This document shows, in pieces, positions 41,792 through 50,944 of a stretch of 64,000 bases of DNA. A program made the translations under genes and the position numbers. The stretch is from Rhodomicrobium sp. Az07 (lineage in GTDB: Bacteria > Pseudomonadota > Alphaproteobacteria > Rhizobiales > Rhodomicrobiaceae). A model generated the notes under the pieces. That model had not been told where the DNA came from. It searched no databases and was given only the letters and a program-made list of their open reading frames with translations. Numbering within the stretch: position 1 is the stretch's first letter; the number at the start of each line of letters is the position of its first letter. The stretch covers positions 124,001-188,000 of the forward strand of contig NZ_JAHFZG010000005.1 in NCBI RefSeq assembly GCF_018619475.1. Reading direction: 5' to 3'.

Positions 41792-43003
41792 TCAGACGAG
41801 TTCGAGGATGGTGGCCGTGCCCATGCCAGCGCCGATGCACAGCGTGACAAGGCCAGTGGCCGCGCCGCGCCGTTCCATCTCGTCGAGGAGCGTGCCGAAC
41901 ACCATGGCGCCGGTGGCGCCCAGCGGATGGCCCATCGCGATGGCGCCGCCATTCACGTTGAGCTTGTCGGGCGCGATGTCGAGCAGATCGCGGAAGCGCA
42001 GCACCACAGACGCGAACGCCTCGTTCAACTCCCACAGGTCGATATCGGCCTTTGTCATGCCAGCCTTGGCCAGCGCGCGCTCCGCGGCGAAGCTCGGGCC
42101 CGTAAGCATGATGGTCGGTTCGGAGCCGATGGAGGCGAAGCTGCGGATGCGCGCGCGGGGCTTCATGCCCGCCTTTTCGCCCGCGTCTTTCGAGCCGATG
42201 AGCGCCACGGCCGCGCCGTCCACGATGCCCGACGAATTGCCGGGCGTGTGCACGTGATCGATGCGCTCGATTTCCGGGTATTTCTGAAGCGCCACGCCGT
42301 CGAAGCCGTAATTCTTGCCCATGTCGGCGAAGGACGGCTTGAGGCTACCGAGCGACTCCATGGACGCGTCCGGGCGGATCATCTCGTCCTTGTCGAGAAG
42401 CGTGATGCCGAGGATGTCCTTCACCGGAACGATGGACTTCGCGAACCGGCCTTCCGCCCAGGACTGCGCGGCGCGCTTGTGGCTTTCGACCGAATAGGCG
42501 TCGACGTCGTCGCGGCTGTAACCCCACTTGGTCGCGATGAGGTCGGCGCTGATACCCTGCGGCACGAAATAGGTGCTGTAGGCCACCGCCGGATCGATGG
42601 GCCATGCGCCGCCGTCGGAGGCCATGGGCACGCGGCTCATGCTTTCCACGCCGCCGCCGACGATGAAAGGCGACTGGCCGGACATGACCTTTGCCGCCGC
42701 CATGTTGATTGCTTCGAGGCCGGATGCGCAGAAGCGGTTCACCTGCACGCCCGGCACGCTCTCATCGTAGCCCGAGATCATCACTGCCGTCCGCGCGATA
42801 TCCGCGCCCTGCTCGCCGACCGGCGAGACGCAGCCAAGGATCACGTCTTCGACATCTCTCGTGTCGAGGCCGGGATTGCGCTCCCGCACGGCGTCGAGCA
42901 TCTGCGCGGCAAGCTTGACGGGCGTCACCTCATGCAGTGCGCCGTCTTTCTTGCCCTTGCCGCGCGGGGTGCGCACGGCGTCGAAAACATAGGCATCCAC
43001 CAT
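41792..43003 (-). CDS. Acetyl-CoA acyltransferase (thiolase)
   Basis: The 403-residue thiolase starts at ATG 43003 ([20 protein letters not shown]) behind GGAGG. Cys92 in [12 protein letters not shown] is the acyl-accepting nucleophile, [15 protein letters not shown] carries the active-site His, and [12 protein letters not shown] contains the second Cys. It cleaves 3-ketoacyl-CoA to acetyl-CoA. The loop [14 protein letters not shown] and the position beside the FadJ-like gene favour degradation over ketone-body synthesis. Confidence 0.94.
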   Translation of the reverse strand: MVDAYVFDAVRTPRGKGKKDGALHEVTPVKLAAQMLDAVRERNPGLDTRDVEDVILGCVSPVGEQGADIARTAVMISGYDESVPGVQVNRFCASGLEAINMAAAKVMSGQSPFIVGGGVESMSRVPMASDGGAWPIDPAVAYSTYFVPQGISADLIATKWGYSRDDVDAYSVESHKRAAQSWAEGRFAKSIVPVKDILGITLLDKDEMIRPDASMESLGSLKPSFADMGKNYGFDGVALQKYPEIERIDHVHTPGNSSGIVDGAAVALIGSKDAGEKAGMKPRARIRSFASIGSEPTIMLTGPSFAAERALAKAGMTKADIDLWELNEAFASVVLRFRDLLDIAPDKLNVNGGAIAMGHPLGATGAMVFGTLLDEMERRGAATGLVTLCIGAGMGTATILELV

Positions 43004-43085
43004 GGTTCGTCCTCCCTGAATTATGCGCGCGCGGGCGCATTCGCGCAGCCTCGCGTCGTCCGTCATGATTTCATTGTTGCCTCCG

Positions 43086-43577
43086 TCACCCGGCGGTGCG
43101 GCGGCTCTTTTTATGCGAAGCGCCAGCCCCGCCATCGCCCGCGGTTCTGCAAGGCGTGCCATCTTCGGCGAGATAGCGCAGACACTGCGCGTGGATATCG
43201 CGCAGCTCTTCGAGCGTCTTGACGATATCCGACTGCTTCTGCTCAAGTTCCGCGATCATCGCGGCCGAGCGCTCGGCGAGAAACGACACCTGTTGCGGAC
43301 GCCCCTCGCCCCGGCTTCCGTAGAGTTCCAGAAACTGCTGCACCTCCGCCAGCGAGAAGCCGATGGACTTCGCGCGCAAGATGAGCTTCAGCCGGGCGCG
43401 ATCGCGTCGCGTGTAGATGCGGCCGCCATTCGCACGCACGGGCGCGAGCAGCTCCTTCGCCTCGTAGAAGCGAATGGCGCGCGCCGTGATCCCGAGTTCC
43501 GCGGCAAGCTCGGCAATGCCGTAGAGCTTCTCGGACTCGGATGTCTCGGCCTTGGCTCGCTGGCGAATGGCGGTCAA
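43086..43577 (-). CDS. MerR-family transcriptional regulator of the acyl-CoA locus
   Basis: The 163-residue protein has an N-terminal winged-helix MerR domain (about 17-85; [20 protein letters not shown] and [16 protein letters not shown]) and a dimerising coiled coil (about 100-130). Two cysteines near the end ([15 protein letters not shown]) are not arranged like a metal site. MerR regulators of this sort, such as LiuR, control branched-chain and fatty acyl-CoA catabolism. It shares the minus strand with thiolase and the FadJ-like gene. It is the obvious candidate to bind the two TTGACG-type palindromes 500 nt upstream. Confidence 0.88.
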   Translation of the reverse strand: MTAIRQRAKAETSESEKLYGIAELAAELGITARAIRFYEAKELLAPVRANGGRIYTRRDRARLKLILRAKSIGFSLAEVQQFLELYGSRGEGRPQQVSFLAERSAAMIAELEQKQSDIVKTLEELRDIHAQCLRYLAEDGTPCRTAGDGGAGASHKKSRRTAG

Positions 43578-43665
43578 TGCGGTGCCGGCTTTCTCGTCGC
43601 CCGGTTCAATCCGCGTTCGGCCGGTTTCGCCGGAACGCGGATTGGCTCGGTCGAGCTTATCTGCC

Positions 43666-43965
43666 TCAGACGAGTTGTCCGAGCTTCATCGCAAGACCCA
43701 TGTCGCCGTCGACGCGCATCTTGCCCTGCATGAAGGCGGATGTCGGCTGAAGGCGGCCGTGGATGAGGTCGGAGAAGTCGGCCGCGCTCATGCTGATGGT
43801 GCATTTCGCCGGGTCGGCCTTGTTGACCGCGACCGTGTTGGCCGCGCCCGTGCCGTCGATGTAGAGACAACCCGCGTCGCCGAGGTCGAACTTGACGCTG
43901 CCGCCCAGCGGAGACTTTTCGCTGACACGTTTGGTCAGGGCTTCGGCTACTTCGTTGAGGTCCAT
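43666..43965 (-). CDS. SCP2 sterol-carrier domain protein
   Basis: From ATG 43965 (GGGAG upstream) the product is a 99-residue single SCP2 domain: SVKFDLGDAGCLYIDGTG, CTISMSAADFSDLIHGRLQP and FMQGKMRVDGDMGLAMKLG. Such small lipid-binding proteins accompany acyl-CoA catabolic genes and may present hydrophobic acyl groups. The frame is open further upstream, but homology begins at MDLNEVAEAL. It is first on the minus side of the divergent promoter with twin palindromes. Confidence 0.9.
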   Translation of the reverse strand: MDLNEVAEALTKRVSEKSPLGGSVKFDLGDAGCLYIDGTGAANTVAVNKADPAKCTISMSAADFSDLIHGRLQPTSAFMQGKMRVDGDMGLAMKLGQLV

Positions 43966-44030
43966 GGATGCGCTCCCTGTTTGTTCGGTACGGAAGGTAG
44001 CCGATCCGCTTGCCATTAACAAGAGGGGGT

Positions 44031-44044
44031 TGACGTATACGTCA
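44031..44044. promoter_or_regulatory. Palindromic operator 1 in the SCP2/reductase divergent promoter
   Basis: TGACGTATACGTCA is a perfect 14-nt palindrome, preceded by T to give TTGACG. This resembles the TTGACGT...ACG motif of MerR-family acyl-CoA regulators. It lies 66 nt before the SCP2 start. Its partner site is exactly 53 nt away. Confidence 0.75.
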
Positions 44045-44083
44045 GGCTAATGCCGTGGCTTCGGGTTTGCACGCGGAACGCGT

Positions 44084-44097
44084 TGACGCATGCGTCA
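44084..44097. promoter_or_regulatory. Palindromic operator 2 in the SCP2/reductase divergent promoter
   Basis: TGACGCATGCGTCA is a perfect 14-nt palindrome that differs from operator 1 at two symmetric positions. It lies 46 nt before the start of the reductase gene. The 53-nt spacing puts both sites on nearly the same face of the helix, about five turns apart. Confidence 0.75.
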
Positions 44098-44142
44098 CCC
44101 CTGCGTTAGCTTCTCTGACAAAAATATCAGAGGACGGAGCGC

Positions 44143-45030
44143 ATGAGCGAGGCAGGCAGCTACCGCAGCATCTTCCGGCCGCGTCTGTTCGCCGGACAGG
44201 TGCATGTCGTCACCGGTGGCGGCACCGGGATAGGTCGCTGCACCGCGCATGAACTGGCGAGCCTCGGCGCAACGGTGGTGCTCGTCGGCCGCAAGGATGA
44301 TCGCCTCGCCGCGACCGCCGCCGAGATCGCCGAAGACGGCGGCACCGCCTCGCATGCCGTCTGCGACATCCGCGACGAAGACGCTGTGCGGGCGCTCGTC
44401 GCGGGCATCGTCGCGCGGCACGGACGCATCCACGGCCTCGTCAACAACGCGGGCGGGCAATTCCCCGCGCCGCTGATGGCGATCCCAAAAAAGGGCTTCG
44501 ACGCCGTCGTCGCGACGAACCTCACCGGCGGCTTTCTCATGATGCGCGAGGTGTTCACGCAGTCGATGCGCGAGCATGGCGGCGCGATCGTGAACATGGC
44601 CGCAGACATGTGGAACGGCATGCCCGGCATGGGGCATTCGGGCGCGGCGCGGGCGGGCATGGTGAACCTCACCAAGACGGCGGCGTTCGAATGGGGCTTC
44701 GCGGGCGTGCGCGTGAACGCCGTCGCGCCGGGCTGGATCGCGTCGTCGGGCATGGACCGCTACGAAGGCCCCGTGAAGGAGATCATCCCGAAGCTCAAGG
44801 ATCACGTGCCGCTGCGCCGCCTCGGCACCGAGGCCGAAGTTTCCGCCGCGATCTGCTTCCTCTTGTCGGAGGGCGCGGCCTTCATCAACGGCACCACGCT
44901 CCAGATCGACGGCGGCGCGCCGCTCGGCAACCCGCTGTTCGACATGGGAACAAGTCCGCCCTCCCCCGAATTCAACGGGTTCCACCGCGCCGCGAAGCCC
45001 AAGGTGCTCAACTCCGGAGACGAAAGCTGA
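44143..45030 (+). CDS. SDR-family enoyl-CoA reductase-like oxidoreductase (PECR type)
   Basis: The 295-residue protein has the Rossmann motif TGGGTGIGRCTAHELASLGA and NNAGGQFPAP. Instead of the usual YxxxK it reads HSGAARAGMVNLTKT, so the catalytic Tyr is absent. The same sequence feature occurs in peroxisomal trans-2-enoyl-CoA reductase and 2,4-dienoyl-CoA reductase relatives, so the protein is probably an enoyl- or dienoyl-CoA reductase. The C-terminal INGTTLQIDGG is standard. It is followed by the carboxyltransferase gene with a 1-nt overlap. The substrate is unknown. Confidence 0.88.
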   Translation: MSEAGSYRSIFRPRLFAGQVHVVTGGGTGIGRCTAHELASLGATVVLVGRKDDRLAATAAEIAEDGGTASHAVCDIRDEDAVRALVAGIVARHGRIHGLVNNAGGQFPAPLMAIPKKGFDAVVATNLTGGFLMMREVFTQSMREHGGAIVNMAADMWNGMPGMGHSGAARAGMVNLTKTAAFEWGFAGVRVNAVAPGWIASSGMDRYEGPVKEIIPKLKDHVPLRRLGTEAEVSAAICFLLSEGAAFINGTTLQIDGGAPLGNPLFDMGTSPPSPEFNGFHRAAKPKVLNSGDES

Positions 45031-46637
45031 TGCCGCCCTTTGCCTCGAAGATCGCGCCCGGCTCCGATGCCTTCAAGGTGAACGCGGCGGCGATGCTGGC
45101 GAAAGTGGAGGCGTTTCGCGCCGCTGAACGCGCGGTCATCGCGCATTCCGCCAAGGCCGCTGAGAAATTCGCCGCGCGCGGTCAGCTTCTGCCCCGCGAG
45201 CGCGTCGCGCGGCTTCTCGATCCGGGCACGCCGTTCCTCGAATTGTCGACGCTCGCGGGCCTCGGCATGCATGACGACGACGGCGAGCGGCGCGCCATGG
45301 GCGGCGGCAGCGTCATCGGCGTCGGCGTCGTGTCAGGCAAACGCGTGCTCGTATCGGCGAACGATTCCGCGATCAAGGGCGGTACGATTTCGCCCATGGG
45401 CTTGCGCAAGGCGTTACGCGCGCAGGAGATCGCGCTCGAAAACAAGTTGCCGCTGATCTATCTCGTCGAGTCGGGCGGCGCGAACCTCCTTTATCAGGCC
45501 GAGATGTTCGTCGAAGGCGGACGCAGCTTCGCCAATCAGGCGCGACTTTCGGCGGCGGGCATTCCGCAAATCGCGGTGGTGCACGGATCGTCCACGGCGG
45601 GCGGCGCCTATCTCCCCGGCCTCTCCGATTACGTCATCCTTGTGAGGGATCGCAGCAAGATCTTCCTCGCGGGGCCGCCGCTCGTGAAGGCCGCCATCGG
45701 CGAAGACACCACCGACGAAGCGCTTGGCGGCACCGAGTTGCATGCGAGCGTGACGGGGCTTGGCGAATTCGTGGCGCGCGACGACGCACACGCCATCCAG
45801 CTTGCGCGCGATCTGCTGGCGAAGCTGAAATGGGACCGCGCGCCCGCCCGCGCGAAGGCCGCCCCGCCGAAATACGACGCCGAAGAAATCCTTGGGGTTG
45901 TGCCCGCCTCCGAGCGCGAGCCTTACGATGTGCGCGAGATCATCGCCCGCGTGGTGGACGGCTCCGACTTCCTCGACTTCAAGCCCGACTACGGCGCGGA
46001 AATCGTCTGCGGCTTTGCGGCAATCAACGGTTTCGAAATCGGCATCCTCGGCAACAACGGCGCGATCCAGCCGGACGGCTCGACCAAGGCCGCGCAGTTC
46101 ATGCAGGCGTGCGACCAGACCGGCACGCCGCTCGTCTTCCTTCAGAACACCACGGGTTATATGGTCGGCAGCGCGGCCGAGCGCGGCGGCGCCATCAAGC
46201 ACGGCTCGAAGATGATCCAGGCGGTGGCGAACGCGCGCGTGCCGAAATTCACGATCCTCGTCGGCGGTTCGTACGGCGCGGGCAATTACGGCATGTGCGG
46301 GCGCGGCTTCGATCCGCGCTTCATCTTTTCGTGGCCGAACGCGCGCGTCGCCGTGATGGGCGGAGCGCAGGCGGCGAAGGTGATGGAAATCATCACGCGC
46401 GCGAAGTTCGAGAAGGCGGGCGGCGTCAACGAGCCGGTGCTCAAGCAGATGTCGCAGGCGATCGAAGCCCAGCTCGACCGCGAATCGACCGCGCTTTATG
46501 CGACCGCGCGGCTGTGGGACGACGGGATTATCGATCCCCGCGACACACGCGCCGTGCTTTCGCAATGCCTGTCGCTCGCCGCCGAAGCCGACGCGCGCAC
46601 GCTTCATCCGAACGCTTTCGGCGTCGCGCGGCTTTAA
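45030..46637 (+). CDS. Acyl-CoA carboxylase carboxyltransferase (beta) subunit
   Basis: The 535-residue product of ATG 45030 has the paired crotonase-fold carboxyltransferase domains. Landmarks are LPRERVARLLDPGTPFLELS, GSSTAGGAYLPGLSDYVILV, FLAGPPLVKAAIGE and the C-terminal GGSYGAGNYGMCGRGFDPRF. It is most like the methylcrotonyl-CoA/geranyl-CoA carboxylase beta chains. The biotin-carrying alpha subunit is not adjacent and must be encoded elsewhere, so the substrate cannot be fixed. It shares the operon with the PECR-like reductase. Confidence 0.93.
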   Translation: MPPFASKIAPGSDAFKVNAAAMLAKVEAFRAAERAVIAHSAKAAEKFAARGQLLPRERVARLLDPGTPFLELSTLAGLGMHDDDGERRAMGGGSVIGVGVVSGKRVLVSANDSAIKGGTISPMGLRKALRAQEIALENKLPLIYLVESGGANLLYQAEMFVEGGRSFANQARLSAAGIPQIAVVHGSSTAGGAYLPGLSDYVILVRDRSKIFLAGPPLVKAAIGEDTTDEALGGTELHASVTGLGEFVARDDAHAIQLARDLLAKLKWDRAPARAKAAPPKYDAEEILGVVPASEREPYDVREIIARVVDGSDFLDFKPDYGAEIVCGFAAINGFEIGILGNNGAIQPDGSTKAAQFMQACDQTGTPLVFLQNTTGYMVGSAAERGGAIKHGSKMIQAVANARVPKFTILVGGSYGAGNYGMCGRGFDPRFIFSWPNARVAVMGGAQAAKVMEIITRAKFEKAGGVNEPVLKQMSQAIEAQLDRESTALYATARLWDDGIIDPRDTRAVLSQCLSLAAEADARTLHPNAFGVARL

Positions 46638-46763
46638 GGCCGATTGGTTTCGAAAAAAACCGTATATGTTATCGGTGTGTTAACACTGCGCCGCCGTTGA
46701 TCTATTGCCCTAGGACTTTGTTAGAGCCACGCGCCTACCATCACAGCTGGGTTGCAAGAGGAC

Positions 46764-46922
46764 ATGTCGAAGGTGAAAAGCCCGCAGGACGCGCAAATAG
46801 TCGCGAAGATTTCGCGTGACGAGGAGAAAAAGAAGCGTCTCGCCGCTGCGCTGCGTCGCAACATCGCCCGGCGAAAAGACGCGAAACAGACCGCTTCCGG
46901 GGGCAGCCCCGACATGGATTAA
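46764..46922 (+). CDS. Small basic conserved-type protein upstream of murA
   Basis: A 52-codon frame starts at ATG 46764 (AAGAGGA just upstream): MSKVKSPQDAQIVAKISRDE, then EKKKRLAAALRRNIARRKD. The product is lysine/arginine-rich and helical. Small proteins of this style commonly precede murA in alphaproteobacteria, which supports the call. Its function is unknown; nucleic-acid association is only a guess from charge. Confidence 0.7.
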   Translation: MSKVKSPQDAQIVAKISRDEEKKKRLAAALRRNIARRKDAKQTASGGSPDMD

Positions 46923-47023
46923 GGGCTCTGCCGCCTTGCTAGGCGCGCGGCGCTCGTCTAGCCTGCCGCGCTTACGCCGCTTTCTCCGGGCAATCGGCAC
47001 CATCAACTCAACCGGCGAGCATC

Positions 47024-48313
47024 ATGGATAGAATTCGCATAGTCGGCGGACGTCACCTGAACGGCACCATCCCGATCAGCGGCGCGAAGAACGCGGCGTT
47101 GCCGCTGATGATCGCAAGCCTGCTCACGCCCGAGACCGTCACCCTGAAGAACGTGCCGAACCTCGCCGATGTCAGCCTTCTCATCCGCATCCTGCGCAAT
47201 CACGGCACCGACGCCGCGTTCGATGGCAAGCGCGCGAACGGCCACGTCCATCAGGGCGACACGATCCATTTCACCGCGCGCGACATCGTCGACACCACCG
47301 CGCCCTACGACCTCGTGCGCCGCATGCGGGCGAGCTTCTGGGTGCTGGGGCCGCTGCTGGCTCGCGAAGGCAAGGCGCGCGTCTCGCTTCCGGGCGGCTG
47401 CGCCATCGGCACGCGCCCCGTCGACCTGCATCTGACGGGCCTTCAGGCCCTTGGCGCGGACATCAAGCTCGACGGCGGCTATGTGGTGGCGAGCGCGCCA
47501 GGCGGCCTCAAGGGCGGCGTCGTTCGCTTCGCAAAGGTGTCGGTCGGCGCGACGCATAATGTGCTGATGGCGGCGACGCTCGCGAAGGGCGAAGTCGTGA
47601 TCGAAAACGCGGCCTGCGAGCCGGAGGTGGTCGACGTCGCGGCCTGCCTTTCCAAGATGGGCGCGAAGATCGAGGGCGCGGGCACGCCGACCATTCACAT
47701 TCAGGGCGTCGACGAACTCGAAGGCGCCACGCACACCGTGTTGCCCGACCGGATCGAGACCGGCACCTACGCGATGGCGGTGGCGGCGGCCGGCGGCGAG
47801 GTGACGCTCGAAGGCGCGCGCGGCGATCTTCTGCCGGGCGTGCTCGACCTGCTTCGCAACGCGGGCGTCGAGATCGCGGAAACGAATCGCGGCATCCGCG
47901 TTTCCCGCAACGGCGCCGGGCTTTCCCCGGTGAGCGTCGAGACCGAGCCCTTCCCCGGCTTCCCGACCGACCTTCAGGCGCAGCTCATGGCGCTGATGTG
48001 CCGCGCCGACGGCATTTCCGAAATCCGCGAGACGATTTTCGAAAACCGCTTCATGCACGTATCCGAATTGACGCGCCTCGGCGCCGACATCGAGGTGAAG
48101 GGCGACATGGCGCGCGTGAAGGGCGTGCCGAGGCTGCACGGCGCGGAAGTGATGGCGACGGATCTTCGCGCGTCGGTTTCGCTCGTGATTGCGGGTCTGA
48201 TGGCCGAAGGCGAGACGATGGTGAACCGCGTCTATCACCTCGATCGCGGCTTCGAACGCCTCGAAGAGAAACTTGGGTCTTGCGGAGCGGAGATCGAACG
48301 CCTTCATTCATGA
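47024..48313 (+). CDS. murA: UDP-N-acetylglucosamine 1-carboxyvinyltransferase
   Basis: The 429-residue enzyme opens [20 protein letters not shown] with Lys22 in SGAKNAALP. The fosfomycin-target cysteine Cys126 is in [25 protein letters not shown] and [11 protein letters not shown] are also conserved. It transfers enolpyruvate to UDP-GlcNAc in the first committed step of peptidoglycan synthesis. The stop codon lies at the beginning of a perfect 18-nt palindrome. Confidence 0.97.
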   Translation: MDRIRIVGGRHLNGTIPISGAKNAALPLMIASLLTPETVTLKNVPNLADVSLLIRILRNHGTDAAFDGKRANGHVHQGDTIHFTARDIVDTTAPYDLVRRMRASFWVLGPLLAREGKARVSLPGGCAIGTRPVDLHLTGLQALGADIKLDGGYVVASAPGGLKGGVVRFAKVSVGATHNVLMAATLAKGEVVIENAACEPEVVDVAACLSKMGAKIEGAGTPTIHIQGVDELEGATHTVLPDRIETGTYAMAVAAAGGEVTLEGARGDLLPGVLDLLRNAGVEIAETNRGIRVSRNGAGLSPVSVETEPFPGFPTDLQAQLMALMCRADGISEIRETIFENRFMHVSELTRLGADIEVKGDMARVKGVPRLHGAEVMATDLRASVSLVIAGLMAEGETMVNRVYHLDRGFERLEEKLGSCGAEIERLHS

Positions 48314-48328
48314 GTGAAATTTCACTCA
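48311..48328. repeat. Perfect 18-nt palindrome at the murA stop
   Basis: TGAGTGAAATTTCACTCA reads identically on both strands and includes the murA stop codon. The DUF2948 start is 16 nt beyond it. It could be a protein-binding site or simply a local palindrome; there is no loop for a terminator hairpin. Confidence 0.6.
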
Positions 48329-48343
48329 ACGAGGCTTCGTGTC

Positions 48344-48847
48344 ATGGGCTCTTTCCCCAAAGCTCCACTCAAGCTCATCGCCCTCGACGAAGACGACCTG
48401 AAAATCATCTCCGCCCATCTTCAGGACGCCGTGATCCGCATGGCCGACATGGCGTATCTGCCATCGGAACATCGGTTCGCGGCGATCCTGAACCGCTTCG
48501 ACTGGTTGTCCGCCGTGGAGGGGGAAGGCGATCCCGCCGCGCTCCATCGCTGCCGGTGCGCGCTCCGCTTCGAACGCGTCAAACGCGCGCAGGTGCTGAA
48601 CATACGGCCCGGCGCGGCGAGCGAATTCGCCGAGCTTCTCGCCGTCACTTACGAAGAATCCGAGCCGCCGGGCGGATTTATCACACTCTACTTCGCGGGC
48701 GGCGGCGCGCTCCGCTTGCATGTCGAGTGCATCGAGGCGGAAATGCGCGACCTTGGCGCGGCGTGGAAAACCGCTATAAAGCCTGAGCATGCCTTGGGCG
48801 AGGCCGAGCCGGGGTTGCCCGCGGAGCTGGTGCGGGATTCAAGCTAG
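48344..48847 (+). CDS. DUF2948 family protein
   Basis: From ATG 48344 the product is 167 residues, starting MGSFPKAPLKLIALDEDDLK. It contains LQDAVIRMADMAYLPSEHRF, AILNRFDW and CRCALRFERVKRAQVLNI, the characteristic core of this alphaproteobacterial family. The biochemical function is unknown. The order murA, DUF2948, hisD, UPF0262 is widely conserved in the class. An in-frame GTG at 48314 lies inside the palindrome and is not preferred. Confidence 0.9.
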   Translation: MGSFPKAPLKLIALDEDDLKIISAHLQDAVIRMADMAYLPSEHRFAAILNRFDWLSAVEGEGDPAALHRCRCALRFERVKRAQVLNIRPGAASEFAELLAVTYEESEPPGGFITLYFAGGGALRLHVECIEAEMRDLGAAWKTAIKPEHALGEAEPGLPAELVRDSS

Positions 48848-48996
48848 GCGGGACGCGTCAGGTTTTGCCGGGGGGCTTTCGGGTCGGTTAGCCTTCCGCC
48901 ATGCAGCCGCGCCTCACGGCGAACAAACGGCATCGATAACAACATCGTGAGCGTCGGCACTGGCGGACGGCGCTCGAAAAAGACGGGACGACTTTC

Positions 48997-50298
48997 TTGA
49001 CACTCTTCTTGCGTTCGACGGAGCCCGATTTTCAGCAGCGGTTCGATGCCCTGGTGCAGGGACGGCGCGACCAGCCGCATGACGTACAGGATGCGGTTCG
49101 CTCCATGATTGCCGCCGTGCGCGAACGTGGCGATGCGGCTGTCTTCGAATTCACCGAGCGCTTCGACCGCGTGAACCTCGCCGAAACCGGTCTTGCCATT
49201 GCGCCGGAAGAGCTTGAGGCGGCGTGGCACGGCCTTGCGCCCGATCTCAAGGCGGCGCTTCAGATCGCGCACGAGCGCATCGAGAAACATCACCGCCGCC
49301 AGCTTCCCGCCGACGACCGCTACACCGACGACATCGGCGCGGAACTCGGCCATCGCTGGACACCGCTCGACTCCGTGGGCCTCTACGTTCCGGGCGGCAA
49401 GGCGAGCTATCCGAGTTCGGTCCTGATGAATGCCGTTCCCGCGAAGGTGGCGGGCGTGCCGCGCCTCGTCATGGTGGTGCCGACGCCGAAGGGCGAGGTG
49501 AACCCCGCCGTGCTCGCCGCAGCCCATCTCGCGGGCATTCGCGAGGTGTATCGCATCGGCGGTGCGCAGGCCGTGGCGGCGCTCGCCTACGGCACGGAGA
49601 CCATCAAGCCGGTCGTCAAGATCGTCGGCCCCGGCAACGCCTGGGTGGCGGAAGCCAAACGGCAGGTGTTCGGCGTCGTCGGCATCGACATGATCGCCGG
49701 ACCGTCCGAAGTGGTGGCAGTCGCCGACGACACAGCCGATCCCGTCTGGCTCGCGGCCGATCTGCTCGCGCAGGCGGAACATGACGAAGCCGCGCAATCG
49801 ATCCTCATCACGGATTCCCCCGCGGTCGCCGACGCGACCGCGAAGGCCGTGGACGCACAGCTCGGCATCATGCCGCGCGGCGCCATCGCGGCGAAGAGCT
49901 GGGCAGACCACGGCGCTGTGCTGATCGTGCGCGACCTTGCGAAGGAAGCGCCGCCGCTCGTCAACGCGCTCGCGCCGGAGCATCTGGAACTTGCCTGCGA
50001 CGACGCGGAAGGCATGCTGCCCGCGATCCGCAACGCTGGCGCGATCTTCATCGGCCATTTCACGCCGGAAGCGGTCGGCGACTATGTCGGCGGATCGAAC
50101 CATGTGCTGCCGACGTCGCGCGCGGCGCGGTTCTCCTCCGGGCTTGGCGTGCTCGACTACATGAAGCGCACGTCGCTCCTGAAGCTGAACCGGGACAGCC
50201 TTGGCGTGCTGGCGGCTCCCACCATGACACTCGCCGAGGCGGAGGGCCTGTTCGGCCATCGCCGATCGGTCGCCGTCAGAACGAACGGATCGGATTGA
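48997..50298 (+). CDS. hisD: Histidinol dehydrogenase
   Basis: The 433-residue enzyme has VGLYVPGGKASYPSSVLMNA, VKIVGPGNAWVAEAKRQVFG, DMIAGPSEVVAVAD and GGSNHVLPTSRAARFSSGL, the motifs that bind Zn and NAD. It oxidises histidinol to histidine in two steps. The only good N-terminus starts at TTG 48997 (TLFLRSTEPDFQQRF), so a rare start codon is likely. UPF0262 follows 10 nt downstream. Confidence 0.96.
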   Translation: MTLFLRSTEPDFQQRFDALVQGRRDQPHDVQDAVRSMIAAVRERGDAAVFEFTERFDRVNLAETGLAIAPEELEAAWHGLAPDLKAALQIAHERIEKHHRRQLPADDRYTDDIGAELGHRWTPLDSVGLYVPGGKASYPSSVLMNAVPAKVAGVPRLVMVVPTPKGEVNPAVLAAAHLAGIREVYRIGGAQAVAALAYGTETIKPVVKIVGPGNAWVAEAKRQVFGVVGIDMIAGPSEVVAVADDTADPVWLAADLLAQAEHDEAAQSILITDSPAVADATAKAVDAQLGIMPRGAIAAKSWADHGAVLIVRDLAKEAPPLVNALAPEHLELACDDAEGMLPAIRNAGAIFIGHFTPEAVGDYVGGSNHVLPTSRAARFSSGLGVLDYMKRTSLLKLNRDSLGVLAAPTMTLAEAEGLFGHRRSVAVRTNGSD

Positions 50299-50308
50299 GG
50301 CGGAGGCC

Positions 50309-50803
50309 ATGCCGGAGCGTACCCAAGCAGAGCCTTCGGCGCGGTTGATCGAAGTCAATATCGACGAGGCTTCGATGGGCGCGAACGCGCTCGAAATCGA
50401 GCATGAGCGCCGCGTCGCGATCTTCGACCTGCTGGAAGAGAACAGCTTCGAGCTGATCGCCGGACCGGCGGGGCCATACAAGCTCGACATCGCGATGATC
50501 GAGCAGAAACTCGTCCTCGCGGTGCGGGCGAACGGAGCCGCTGAAGCCGACGCGACCTTCATCTTGTCGCTGAGTCCGTTTCGCCGAGTGGTCAAGGACT
50601 ACTTTCTGATTTGCGAGAGCTATTTCGAGGCGATCAAGACCGCGCCGCCGAGTCGCATCGAGGCGCTCGACATGGCGCGCCGCGCCCTTCACGACGAGGG
50701 CAGCCAGATCCTTCAGGAGCGGCTTGAAGGCAAGGTCCGGATGGACACGCCGACATCGCGGCGGCTGTTCACGCTGCTCTGTGCGCTCCACTGGCGCGGC
50801 TGA
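50309..50803 (+). CDS. UPF0262 family protein
   Basis: The 164-residue protein contains RLIEVNIDEASMGANALEIE, HERRVAIFDLLEENSF, LSLSPFRRVVKDYFLICESY and the C-terminal TSRRLFTLLCALHWRG, all typical of UPF0262. Its function is unknown, but it is conserved next to hisD in alphaproteobacteria. It ends the murA-hisD run and is followed by a terminator shared with the convergent glnA. Confidence 0.92.
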   Translation: MPERTQAEPSARLIEVNIDEASMGANALEIEHERRVAIFDLLEENSFELIAGPAGPYKLDIAMIEQKLVLAVRANGAAEADATFILSLSPFRRVVKDYFLICESYFEAIKTAPPSRIEALDMARRALHDEGSQILQERLEGKVRMDTPTSRRLFTLLCALHWRG

Positions 50804-50873
50804 CGCACCGCCAACGGAACCCCTGCCGCTCGCGCCCCGCGACCCGCGAGATCGCCCCTCGGCCGCAAATAAA

Positions 50874-50897
50874 AAGGCCGGGATCGCTCCCGGCCTT
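50874..50897. terminator. Terminator between the hisD run and glnA
   Basis: The arms AAGGCCGGG and CCCGGCCTT form a strong hairpin with a 6-nt loop. A run of A residues on the left gives a T-run when read on the minus strand, so it is a good intrinsic terminator for glnA. It may also stop plus-strand transcription. Confidence 0.8.
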
Positions 50898-50944
50898 CGC
50901 ATTGCGTGCATGGGATGCGCGGCATGCCACCGCGCAAACTTGGC

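Noticed and set aside
39006-42257. Plus-strand open frame of about 1083 codons over the fadJ-like gene
   Set aside because: It is antisense to a clear fatty-oxidation gene, lacks any domain, and arises from the high third-position GC of the true gene.
44610-45029. Longer N-terminus for the carboxyltransferase
   Set aside because: The extension lies within the reductase gene; the TGATG junction and homologous start at 45030 explain the frame.
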